The translations under genes and the position numbers were made by a program. 64,000 nucleotides of DNA, taken from positions 1 to 64,000 of the forward strand of contig NZ_CACSJM010000007.1 in NCBI RefSeq assembly GCF_902706185.1. Direction: 5' to 3'. The notes beneath the pieces are model-generated. The model saw nothing but the letters and a program-made list of their open reading frames with translations. It had not been told where the DNA came from and did no database searches. This stretch comes from Roseomonas sp. 18066 (GTDB lineage Bacteria; Pseudomonadota; Alphaproteobacteria; Acetobacterales; Acetobacteraceae). This document shows, piece after piece, positions 16,757-24,337 of this stretch (position 1 is its first letter; each line of letters starts with the position of its first letter).

Positions 16757-17830
16757 ATGTCGCGCAAGTACCGCATCGCCGTCGTGCCCGGAGATGGCAT
16801 CGGCAAGGAGACCGTGCCGGAGGGCCTGCGCGTGCTCGACGCCGCCGCCCGCCGCTTCGGCTTCGAGCTCAGCCTCAGCCATTACGACTGGTCGTGCGAG
16901 ACCTATGCCCAGACCGGCCGGATGATGCCGGAGGATGGCATCGACCAGCTGCGCGACAGCGACAGCATCTTCCTCGGCGCCGTGGGCTGGCCGGGCGTGC
17001 CGGACCATGTCTCGCTCTGGGGCCTGCTGATCCCGATCCGCCGCGAGTTCGACCAGTATATCAGCCTGCGCCCCTGCAAGCTGATGCCCGGCGCCAAGAC
17101 GCCGCTGGCCAACCGCACCCCGGCCGAGATCGACTTCTACGTCGTCCGCGAGAACACCGAGGGCGAATATTCGGCCTCGGGCGGCAAGATGTTCGCCGGC
17201 ACCGAGCGCGAATTCGTGACGCAGGATGCCGTCTTCACCCGCAAGGGCGTCGACCGCGTGTTGAAATACGCCTTCGAGCTGGCGCAGACCCGGCCGCGCA
17301 AGAAGGTGACCAGCGCGACCAAGTCGAACGGCATCATCCACACCATGCCGTATTGGGATGACCGCTTCGCCGAGATGGCGAAGAACTACCCGGGCATCAC
17401 CACCGACCAGTTCCACATCGACATCCTCTGCGCGCATTTCGTGCAGCATCCGGACTGGTTCGACGTCGTCGTCGGCTCCAACCTGTTCGGCGATATTCTT
17501 TCGGATCTGGGCCCGGCGGTGGCCGGCTCGATCGGCATCGCGCCGTCCGCCAACATCAACCCTGAGAAGGCGCATCCCTCGATGTTCGAGCCGGTGCATG
17601 GCTCGGCCCCCGACATCGCCGGCAAGCACATCTGCAACCCGATCGGCCAGATCTGGTCGGGCGCCATGATGCTGGAGCATCTGGGCGAGAAGGAAGCCGC
17701 CGACGCCATCACCCGCAGCATCGAGACGCTGCTGGCCGAGGGCGGCCCGCGCACCCGCGACATGGGCGGCCAGGCTTCGACCTCGGATGTGGGCAAGGCC
17801 CTGGCCGAGGCGGTGGCGAATGGCGGCTGA
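16757..17830 (+). CDS. Tartrate dehydrogenase (isocitrate/isopropylmalate dehydrogenase family)
   Basis: 357 residues. Family features: VVPGDGIGKETVPEG start, the RENTEGEYS motif and the metal-binding GSNLFGDILSDLGPAVAGSIG, and GSAPDIAGKHICNP. The VGWPGVPDHVSLWGLLIPIR segment distinguishes tartrate/D-malate dehydrogenases (TtuC/DmlA) from leuB. It oxidizes tartrate or D-malate with NAD and a divalent metal. The ATG at 16757 follows a good GGAGGGA ribosome site; the open frame extends further upstream without similarity. Confidence 0.84.
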   Translation: MSRKYRIAVVPGDGIGKETVPEGLRVLDAAARRFGFELSLSHYDWSCETYAQTGRMMPEDGIDQLRDSDSIFLGAVGWPGVPDHVSLWGLLIPIRREFDQYISLRPCKLMPGAKTPLANRTPAEIDFYVVRENTEGEYSASGGKMFAGTEREFVTQDAVFTRKGVDRVLKYAFELAQTRPRKKVTSATKSNGIIHTMPYWDDRFAEMAKNYPGITTDQFHIDILCAHFVQHPDWFDVVVGSNLFGDILSDLGPAVAGSIGIAPSANINPEKAHPSMFEPVHGSAPDIAGKHICNPIGQIWSGAMMLEHLGEKEAADAITRSIETLLAEGGPRTRDMGGQASTSDVGKALAEAVANGG

Positions 17831-17889
17831 GCCCGCCGGCTGAGTCGCCCTTGTCGTTCAAGGCCTTGGCGGGGAGGGGGAGAGCAACC

Positions 17890-17918
17890 TTGTACCCTTC
17901 CCCGGATGGGCCTATAAA
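17890..17918 (+). promoter_or_regulatory. Sigma70-type promoter TTGTAC-17-TATAAA
   Basis: A -35 TTGTAC (17890-17895) and a -10 TATAAA (17913-17918) with exactly 17 bases between. It is one of the clearest promoters in this GC-rich window. The Fur-like operator begins 12 bases after the -10. Confidence 0.65.
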
Positions 17919-17930
17919 ACGGCGGGATGA

Positions 17931-17960
17931 GTTGCGAGTTATTCTCAATTGGCTCGCAAC
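17931..17960 (+). promoter_or_regulatory. Fur-like operator over the transcription start
   Basis: GTTGCGAG and CTCGCAAC form eight-base arms around an AT-rich core; within it TTGCGAGTTATTCTCAA (17932-17948) resembles Fur boxes of the TTGCGA-x-ATTCTCAA form. It lies between the -10 and the ribosome site, where a bound repressor would block transcription. Confidence 0.55.
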
Positions 17961-17975
17961 TGCAGGAGAATGCGG

Positions 17976-18215
17976 ATGGGCAACGACTTCAGCCACATCA
18001 CCCGCCGGTGCGAGCGGGCTGTGGTGACGGCGTACCGCGAGCTGCGGGAGACCGGGAACAACGACCTCTCGTCGTTCCGGGCCTGCACGGCGCTGTATCG
18101 AATTCACCACCCCGAGGCCTCGGTCAACGAGGCGCGGCGGCTGGTGTCCGAATGGATCGACCACCACGTGGTGCGGGGCGAGCAGGGGCCGACCGACGGC
18201 TGCGAATGCCCTTGA
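17976..18215 (+). CDS. Small conserved-looking protein, possibly iron-regulated
   Basis: 79 residues beginning MGNDFSHITRRCERAV and ending in DGCECP. It is soluble, likely helical, with three cysteines: one near the start and two in the tail. I do not recognize a family. The ATG at 17976 is chosen because AGGAG (17964-17968) sits 7 bases before it; earlier TTG and ATG codons lack proper spacing and lie in the operator. Strong promoter, Fur-like site and dedicated terminator make this a genuine, separately regulated gene. Confidence 0.65.
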   Translation: MGNDFSHITRRCERAVVTAYRELRETGNNDLSSFRACTALYRIHHPEASVNEARRLVSEWIDHHVVRGEQGPTDGCECP

Positions 18216-18266
18216 GCTGAGGCTTGGGGCGCGCCCTGCCGGCCGCCCTGGCACCAGCGACGACCG

Positions 18267-18290
18267 AACCGCCCGCGAGGGCGGTTTTTT
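18267..18290 (+). terminator. Rho-independent terminator of the small Fur-box gene
   Basis: AACCGCCC and GGGCGGTT pair around GCGA and run into TTTTTT. It sits 52 bases after the stop codon. Confidence 0.85.
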
Positions 18291-18306
18291 CGTGGGCGGG
18301 TTCCCG

Positions 18307-19101
18307 TCAATGCCCCGGCGCCGGGCGCAGCAGAAAAGAACGCAGCCCGGTATCGGCCACCGCATCGGCCAGGGCGGCGAAGGGATAGACGGCGATCGAC
18401 CAGGGCCCGGCCCCGGTGAAGGCCAGCAGCCCCGGATAGATGGCGAGGCGATAATACAGCAGCGCCCCCGCCACCGGCGCGGCGAGCAAAAAAATCCGGC
18501 CGATCAGATGGCCGAGCAGGATCGGCGCCAGGTGGTCGGCCAGCGCGAAGGCGGCGCGGTCCGGCGTCAGCCCGAGCTTGCGCTCCAGCACCACCAGCGT
18601 CTCCTGCAGCACCTGGGCGCCGAAGCCGTCGCGCGGCAGCTCGTCGCGCAGCTCGCGGTGCTGGGCGCGGATCAGCTGGAACAGCAGCAGCCGGGTCTGC
18701 GCCAGCGGCGGCAGCCGGGTGACCAGCCAGAAGCGCAGCTGCGGCCAGGCCAGGCGGGCCGCGGCCACCAGCCCATAGGCGGTCCAGGCGAGGGCGGCGA
18801 AGACCACCAGCCCGGTGCAGATCCGCTCGATCTCCGGCAGGCCCATGGCCACCGTGGTGCCATGCAGCAGCAGCAGCGCCGCCAGCAGCGCGAAGGACGG
18901 CCACAGCGCGCCGACGATCTGGTCGACCACCGCCGTGTCCAGCAGGGCGCGGGCCAGCGGGCCGGTCAGCCCCTTGCCGTTCTCGAAGGCCTCTTTTAAT
19001 TGCCCGCCCCAGCGGGCGGCCAGCCAATCGCCCAGCTGCCGCCCGGCCGCCGCCGCTGCCGCCCCGGTCACCGCCCCGCCTGTCGCTGGTGCTTCCGCCA
19101 T
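18307..19101 (-). CDS. Membrane protein of unknown function, partner of the divergent GTPase
   Basis: 264 residues. An alanine/glycine-rich amphipathic N-terminus is followed by two hydrophobic helices (about 70-118), a long soluble middle rich in charged helices (about 125-205), and a hydrophobic hairpin near 208-240. No named family is recognized with confidence; the arrangement recalls YcjF/DUF697-type helpers of GTPases. It is divergent from the GTPase gene with a 42-base gap, a layout that suggests shared regulation and joint function. Confidence 0.6.
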   Translation of the reverse strand: MAEAPATGGAVTGAAAAAAGRQLGDWLAARWGGQLKEAFENGKGLTGPLARALLDTAVVDQIVGALWPSFALLAALLLLHGTTVAMGLPEIERICTGLVVFAALAWTAYGLVAAARLAWPQLRFWLVTRLPPLAQTRLLLFQLIRAQHRELRDELPRDGFGAQVLQETLVVLERKLGLTPDRAAFALADHLAPILLGHLIGRIFLLAAPVAGALLYYRLAIYPGLLAFTGAGPWSIAVYPFAALADAVADTGLRSFLLRPAPGH

Positions 19102-19143
19102 GCCGGCTCCTCGACCTTTCGGGGTAGTTTGCTAGCCTGTGCC

Positions 19144-20751
19144 ATGAACGCAACCGGGCGGCCGATGGATCATCCTGCTTCGCTGCTGCTCGACCTGCCC
19201 GGCCTGTTCCTGGCCGTCTCCGCGGCCGCCCTGGCCCCGGTGGAGGAGGCGCTGCGCCGCCTGGCGCCGGACCCTGCGCATCCGCCGCCGCCGCCGGGCA
19301 TGCCGCACCTGCTGGCCGAGGCGCTGGAGCAGCTGGGCCGCAGCCTGGCCGGGCCGGGCGGCTTCGGCGAGCCGCAGGCGGACCTGGCCGCCGCGGCGCT
19401 GGCCGCCGGCGACCACCCGGTGCCCGGCAGCGCCACCCTGCCGGAGCTGGAGGGCGAGGTGCTGGCCCGCCTGGCCGGCCCCGACACGGCGCCGCTCGGC
19501 GCGCTGGCGCTGGCGGTGGCGCGGCTGCGGCACGACCGGCTGCGGCGGGCGCAGCGCCTGGGCATCGCCCCCCCCTCGCCGGTGCTGCGGCGGCAGGGGG
19601 CGGTGGCGCGGCGGCTGCCCTCGGCGGCGACCGTCTTCGACGCCTTGCGCGGGCTGGTCGGCAACAACCTGCTGTTTGCGGACTTCCAGAAGCAGGCCGA
19701 GGAGGAGCGACGCCGCATGGGACGGGTGAATATCCTGATCGCCGGCAAGACCGGGGTGGGCAAGAGCACCCTGGTCAATGCCGTCTTCGGCGACCAGGTG
19801 GCGCTGACCGGCATGGGCCGCCCGGTCACCCAGGACATCGCCTGGTACGAGCCGCCGCAGCTGCCGCTGCGCCTCTGCGACACCAAGGGGCTGGAGATGG
19901 CGGATTTCGCCGCGACCCTCGGCGCGCTGGGGCAGGAGATCGAGAAGGGCAATGCCAGCGGCGACTTCGACCAGCGGCTGCATGTCCTGTGGCTCTGCAT
20001 CGCCGAGCCCGGCGCGCGGGTCGAGCAGGGCGAGCGCGCCGTGGTCGAGCTCTGCGCCCGGCATGGCATCCCGGCGCTCGTCATCCTGACCAAGGCGATC
20101 GGCCCGCGCGCCTTCGAGGAGGCCGTCCGCCGCGAGATCCCCGGCCAGCGCGGCATCGTCCGGGTGCTGGCCGAGAACTGGGACGACCGCGCCCCCTTCG
20201 GCCTCGACGTCCTGATCCAGGCGACCGAGAGAATATTGCCCGAGGCGCGGCAGGCGGCCTTCATCGCGGCGCAGCGCGTCGATGTGGAGCGCAAGCGCAA
20301 GCGCGCCATGAAGATCGCCGGCGGGGCGGCGGCCTCGGCGGCGGCGGCGGCGGCGGTGCCGATCCCGCTGGCGGATGCCGCCGGCATCTTCGCCATCAAT
20401 GTCGGCATGGTGGCCGGCATCGCGGTGGCCATGGGCGTCTCGATGGACCGCGACAGCATGATCGCCATGGCGGCGAGCCTGGCGGGCGCCCTGGCGACCT
20501 CGGCCGGCGGGCGGATGATCGCGGGCCAGGTGCTGAAGCTGGTGCCCGGCATCGGCAGCATCGCCGGCGGCGCCATCACCGCGGCCGTCGCCGGCAGCGC
20601 GACCTATGGCCTGGGCTACGGCTTCACCGAATATCTGTGCCGCTTCCATGCCGCCCAGGGCCATATGCCGGCCGGCGACGAGCTGCGCGACGGTTTTCGC
20701 CGGTTCTGGGAAAACTGGAAGGACAAGGAGAAGTCGCCGCCGCGCGGGTGA
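19144..20751 (+). CDS. Dynamin/Era-like GTPase with C-terminal DUF697-type membrane domain
   Basis: 535 residues. A proline- and alanine-rich N-terminal region (1-165) precedes a GTPase domain: P-loop AGKTGVGKST (about 200-209), LCDTKGLE as G3 and LTKAIG in place of the usual NKxD G4 motif. After a basic linker (VERKRKRAMK) come glycine/alanine-rich hydrophobic segments (about 383-500) with the PIPLADAAG motif of DUF697 proteins. The pattern suggests a GTPase that inserts or docks on membrane. Start ATG at 19144. Confidence 0.75.
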   Translation: MNATGRPMDHPASLLLDLPGLFLAVSAAALAPVEEALRRLAPDPAHPPPPPGMPHLLAEALEQLGRSLAGPGGFGEPQADLAAAALAAGDHPVPGSATLPELEGEVLARLAGPDTAPLGALALAVARLRHDRLRRAQRLGIAPPSPVLRRQGAVARRLPSAATVFDALRGLVGNNLLFADFQKQAEEERRRMGRVNILIAGKTGVGKSTLVNAVFGDQVALTGMGRPVTQDIAWYEPPQLPLRLCDTKGLEMADFAATLGALGQEIEKGNASGDFDQRLHVLWLCIAEPGARVEQGERAVVELCARHGIPALVILTKAIGPRAFEEAVRREIPGQRGIVRVLAENWDDRAPFGLDVLIQATERILPEARQAAFIAAQRVDVERKRKRAMKIAGGAAASAAAAAAVPIPLADAAGIFAINVGMVAGIAVAMGVSMDRDSMIAMAASLAGALATSAGGRMIAGQVLKLVPGIGSIAGGAITAAVAGSATYGLGYGFTEYLCRFHAAQGHMPAGDELRDGFRRFWENWKDKEKSPPRG

Positions 20752-20810
20752 AGCCGTGCTAGGCTCGCTTCCCTGGGGCCTGGAAAGCATGGCGCCAGAC
20801 GGAGGCTTCG

Positions 20811-21269
20811 GTGACGGTCGAGGTCCAGGATTCCGCGACGATCCTGCGCGCGGTGCTCTCGCTGGGGCGACGGCTGCGGGCGGCGCAGCCGGCCGGGGGC
20901 ATCTCGCTGTCCGGCATGGCGCTGCTCGGCACGCTGAGCCGGCAGGGGCCGATGCCGGCGGCGCGCCTTGCCGAGGCGGAGGGGCTGCAGGCGCAGTCGC
21001 TGACCCGGCTGATCGCGGCGCTGGAGCGCGCCGCCTGCATCGCCCGCCGCCGCAGCGAGGCGGACCGGCGGGAAATCGTCATCACCCTGACCGAGCGCGG
21101 CAAGGCGGCGCTGGCCGAGGACCTGCAGGCGCGGCGGCTGTGGCTGGAGCGCGCCATGGCCGAGGCGCTGGGCGCGGCCGAGCGCGGCGCGCTGCAGCAG
21201 GCGGCGGGGGCGATGCTGAAGCTCGCCACCCACCGGTCGGCGACGCTGGCTCAGGAAAACAGCGCGTAG
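20811..21269 (+). CDS. MarR-family transcriptional regulator
   Basis: 152 residues with the MarR winged helix: PMPAARLAEAEGLQAQSLTRLIAALE as recognition helix region and RRRSEADRREIVITLTERG as the wing. Starts at GTG 20811. It acts as a ligand-responsive repressor; its target is not evident. Its last 19 bases overlap the convergent TSUP permease gene, so the two are read on opposite strands through each other's ends. Confidence 0.8.
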   Translation: MTVEVQDSATILRAVLSLGRRLRAAQPAGGISLSGMALLGTLSRQGPMPAARLAEAEGLQAQSLTRLIAALERAACIARRRSEADRREIVITLTERGKAALAEDLQARRLWLERAMAEALGAAERGALQQAAGAMLKLATHRSATLAQENSA

Positions 21270-22081
21270 AACATCCGCGCCGCGGTGATCGCCAGGAAGA
21301 CGGCGAAGGCACGCTTGAGCATCAGCGGCGGGATGGTATGCGCCAGGTGCACGCCCCAGGGCGTCGCCAGGATCGAGCTCGGCACGATCAGCGCGAAGCC
21401 GATCAGGTTGACGTAGCCGATCGAATAGGGCGGCAGGTCCGCCACCCCCCAGCCGCCATAGAGGAAGCCCAGCGTCGCCGGGATCGAGATGATCAGCCCG
21501 AAGACCGAGGCGGTGGCGACTGCCGAGCGGATCGGCGTGCCGAACATCGACAGGATCGGCACGCCGACCGTGCCGCCGCCGATCCCCATCATCGCCGAGA
21601 CCGTGCCGATGAAGCCGCCGATGCCCCAGAGCCCGGGCCCGCGCGGCGTGGTGTCGCGGATTTTGAAGTCGACGCCGGTCAGGCCCATGTTCAGCGCCAC
21701 CAGCAGCGCGATGGTGGCGAAGACCGCCGACAGCGCGTCGCCCTTCAGCCAGATCGCCAGGATGGTGCCCAGCACCACGCCGAGGATCATCGACGGCCAG
21801 ATGGCCTTCAGCAGCGCCGTGTCGATGGCGCCCTTGGCATAATGCTTCCGCGCCGAGACGATCGAGGTCGGGATGATGGTGGCCAGGCTGGTGCCCACGG
21901 CCAGCTTCATCTGCACCGCCTCGGGGATGCCGAGGATGGGGAAGACGTTGAACAGCACCGGCACGATGACGATGCCGCCGCCGACGCCCAGCAGCCCGGC
22001 GAGGGTGCCCGACAGCAGGCCGGTCAGCGCCATGGCGAGCGCGAGCCCCGCGAGCCAGAGCGGGTCGGACATATGTTCCAT
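21251..22081 (-). CDS. TSUP-family permease (TauE/SafE)
   Basis: 276 residues, eight or so membrane helices arranged as two repeats, each with a glycine-rich signature: GLLGVGGGIVIVPVLF (about 29-44) and MGIGGGTVGVPILSMFG. TSUP proteins export or import sulfite, sulfoacetate or other organic anions across the inner membrane. A second TSUP gene follows divergently about 100 bases away. Substrate unknown. Confidence 0.84.
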   Translation of the reverse strand: MEHMSDPLWLAGLALAMALTGLLSGTLAGLLGVGGGIVIVPVLFNVFPILGIPEAVQMKLAVGTSLATIIPTSIVSARKHYAKGAIDTALLKAIWPSMILGVVLGTILAIWLKGDALSAVFATIALLVALNMGLTGVDFKIRDTTPRGPGLWGIGGFIGTVSAMMGIGGGTVGVPILSMFGTPIRSAVATASVFGLIISIPATLGFLYGGWGVADLPPYSIGYVNLIGFALIVPSSILATPWGVHLAHTIPPLMLKRAFAVFLAITAARMFYALFS

Positions 22082-22182
22082 GCAGGGGATACCTTGGCGG
22101 CGGGGTCTGGACGTTGCAGCTTTATGGTTCGCGGGCGGCGCCGCCGTTTCTGCTTACACCCCTGTCCCGGTTCCGTCAGCCC

Positions 22183-22947
22183 GTGCCCCTGTTGATCACC
22201 GATCCCTGGTTCTATGCCCTCGCCATCCCGGCGCTGCTGATCACCGGTATCAGCAAGGGCGGCTTCGCCTCCGGCGGCGGCAACCTGTCGGTGCCGGCCA
22301 TGGCGCTGCTGCTGCCGGCGCCGCAGGCCGCCGCCATTTCGCTCCCCGTGCTTTGCGCCATGGATATCGCCGGCCTCCGCGCCTGGTGGGGCCGGTGGAG
22401 CAGGCGCGAGATGCTGGCCATCATCCCCGGCGGGCTGCTGGGCATCCTGCTCGGCAGCCTGGCCTTCGGCGCCATGAGCGACCGGATGACGAAACTCATG
22501 GTCGGCGTCATCGCCCTCGTCTTCCTGGCGCGCAGCCTGTGGCAGGCGCGGCGCGGCGCGGCGCCCACGGCCGCCAGCCCCAGCCGGTGGCGCGGCGGCT
22601 TCTGGTCCACCGTCTCCGGCTTCACCAGCACCATCGCCCATGCCGGCGGGCCGCCGCTCGCTGTCTATCTCTACCCGCTTCGGCTGGAGCGGGCGCAGCT
22701 GGCGGCCACCACCGTCGTCTTCTTCGGCGTGGTGAACTACGTGAAGCTTGTGCCCTATGCCCTGCTCGGGCAATTGAGCGCCACCAACCTGCTCACCAGC
22801 CTGGTGCTGCTGCCGCTGGCGCCGATCGGCGTGCGGCTTGGCGTCTGGCTGCACGGGCGCATCAGCGACAAGGTCTTTTATCAGTTGATCCATGTTCTTC
22901 TGGCGGTCACCGGGATCAAGCTCGTCGTGGATGGGCTGGGCCTGTGA
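22183..22947 (+). CDS. TSUP-family permease (TauE/SafE), second paralogue
   Basis: 254 residues from the GTG at 22183, which begins at the first membrane helix; a TTG at 22114 would add an unlikely N-terminus. The family's first repeat shows as ISKGGFASGGGNLSVPAMALLLP and the second as STIAHAGGPPLAVYLYPL. Only distantly similar to the neighbouring TSUP protein, so not a recent tandem copy. Its stop overlaps the start of the racemase gene (GTGA), tying the transporter to that enzyme. Confidence 0.8.
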   Translation: MPLLITDPWFYALAIPALLITGISKGGFASGGGNLSVPAMALLLPAPQAAAISLPVLCAMDIAGLRAWWGRWSRREMLAIIPGGLLGILLGSLAFGAMSDRMTKLMVGVIALVFLARSLWQARRGAAPTAASPSRWRGGFWSTVSGFTSTIAHAGGPPLAVYLYPLRLERAQLAATTVVFFGVVNYVKLVPYALLGQLSATNLLTSLVLLPLAPIGVRLGVWLHGRISDKVFYQLIHVLLAVTGIKLVVDGLGL

Positions 22948-23660
22948 CCGTCTTCCCCGAAAGCCCCTTCCTCGGCGTGCTCGGCGGCATGGGGCCGCTG
23001 GCCAGCGCGCAATTCATGCTGCGGCTGACCCTGCTGACGCCGGCGGCGCGCGACCAGGACCACCTGCCGGCGCTGCTCTGGTCCGACCCGCGCATCCCCG
23101 ACCGCAGCGCCGCGCGCCTGGCCGGTGGCGAGGACCCGCTGCCCTGGCTGGTGCGCGGCCTTCGCGGGCTGGAGGCGGCCGGCTGCGGCGCCATCGCCAT
23201 CCCCTGCAACACCGCGCATGGCTGGTTCGAGGGCATGCAGGCGGCGACCTCGCTGCCGATCATCCACATCGTCGACGCCGCCGCCGACGACCTGCTGCGC
23301 CAGGGCATCGCTTCCGGCGTCATCGGCCTGATGGGCACGGCGGGGACGCTGGCCATGCGGCTGTACCAGGACCGGCTGGAGGCCCGCGGCTATACCTGCA
23401 TCCAGCCGACCGAGGCCGAGATGGCGGCGCTGGTCTCGCCCGGCATCGCGCTGGTCAAGGCCAACCGCGTGGCCGAGGCCTATGCCCCGCTGGCCGAGGC
23501 GGCCTCGGCGCTGAAGGCGCGCGGCGCCGCGGCGGTGGTGCTGGGCTGCACCGAGATCCCGCTGGGCATCCAGGCCGGGCCGCAGGCCGAGATCGGCCTG
23601 CCGCTGGTCGACACCATCGACGCCCTGGCGCTGGCCGCGCTGCGCTGGGCGGGGCGGTAG
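22944..23660 (+). CDS. Aspartate/glutamate racemase family protein
   Basis: 238 residues starting at GTG. The two catalytic cysteines of the PLP-independent family are present in PCNTAH (C88) and LGCTEIPL (C202), and the GVLGGMGPLAS start is typical of YgeA/aspartate racemases. It would interconvert L- and D- forms of an amino acid such as aspartate in the cytoplasm. Translational coupling to the TSUP permease suggests that the permease moves the enzyme's substrate or a product. Confidence 0.83.
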   Translation: MTVFPESPFLGVLGGMGPLASAQFMLRLTLLTPAARDQDHLPALLWSDPRIPDRSAARLAGGEDPLPWLVRGLRGLEAAGCGAIAIPCNTAHGWFEGMQAATSLPIIHIVDAAADDLLRQGIASGVIGLMGTAGTLAMRLYQDRLEARGYTCIQPTEAEMAALVSPGIALVKANRVAEAYAPLAEAASALKARGAAAVVLGCTEIPLGIQAGPQAEIGLPLVDTIDALALAALRWAGR

Positions 23661-23663
23661 GCG

Positions 23664-24158
23664 CTACGCCAGCAGGGCGAGGGCGTTCCGCGCCCCCATG
23701 CCCTTCGCCATCTCGGCGGCCGTCTTGCCCGTGGCGTCGCGCCGGGTCTTGTCGGCCCCGGCCTCCAGCAGCCGCTGCACCAGCAGGTCGCGGTTGAACA
23801 TCGCCGCCACCATCAGCGCCGTGCGCCCGTCCGGCCCGGCGCCATCCGGCTGCGCGCCATGCTGCAGCAGGGCGTCGACGATGGCCGAGGCCTCCTTGAA
23901 CACCGCGCCCGCCAGCGGCAGCTGCCCGTGGTCGTTCGCCTGGTTCGGATCGGCGCCTTTCGCCAGCAGCAGCCGCACGGCCGCCTCCCGCCCGTGATAG
24001 GCAGCCAGCATCAGCAGCCCGTCGCCGCGCGCGTTGCGGATATTCACCGGCAGCCCATGCGCCAGCGCATCCTCCAGCAGCTCGGTGTCGCCAGCCCGCG
24101 CCGCGTCGAACAGCTTCGTGGCCAGCGCCTGGAGGGCTTCGGGATCGTCCTGGGTCAT
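23664..24158 (-). CDS. Ankyrin-repeat protein
   Basis: 164 residues, nearly all ankyrin repeats: four units with the marks GDTELLEDALAHGLPVN, GDGLLMLAAYHGREAAVRLLL, KGADPNQANDHGQLPLAGAV and DGRTALMVAAMFNRDLLVQRLLEAGAD. No signal peptide, so cytoplasmic; such proteins mediate protein contacts. Convergent with the racemase gene, three bases apart. Confidence 0.82.
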   Translation of the reverse strand: MTQDDPEALQALATKLFDAARAGDTELLEDALAHGLPVNIRNARGDGLLMLAAYHGREAAVRLLLAKGADPNQANDHGQLPLAGAVFKEASAIVDALLQHGAQPDGAGPDGRTALMVAAMFNRDLLVQRLLEAGADKTRRDATGKTAAEMAKGMGARNALALLA

Positions 24159-24337
24159 CGCCTCGGGCTCCTGCGGTCGGTGCTGCAGGCTTGATGGCGC
24201 AAGGCGCCCCCCCTGGACAAGCCGGAACCACGGCGCGAGCTTGTGGGGACCTGTCCGCCAGGGAAGCGCTTCGACCAGGGCGCGGCCCGCACCGCCCTTT
24301 TCCGCGCCGTCGGCGCCGCCTGCACCGGGATCGCCCC

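Noticed and set aside
15800..17680. A 626-codon open frame on the minus strand
   Set aside because: Opposite the ELM1-like and tartrate dehydrogenase genes; composition is His/Arg/Gly-rich and it has no start context or family motif.
19132..20790. Two long minus-strand frames opposite the GTPase gene
   Set aside because: The plus-strand GTPase has a P-loop and known domain; the opposite frames have no motif and shadow composition.
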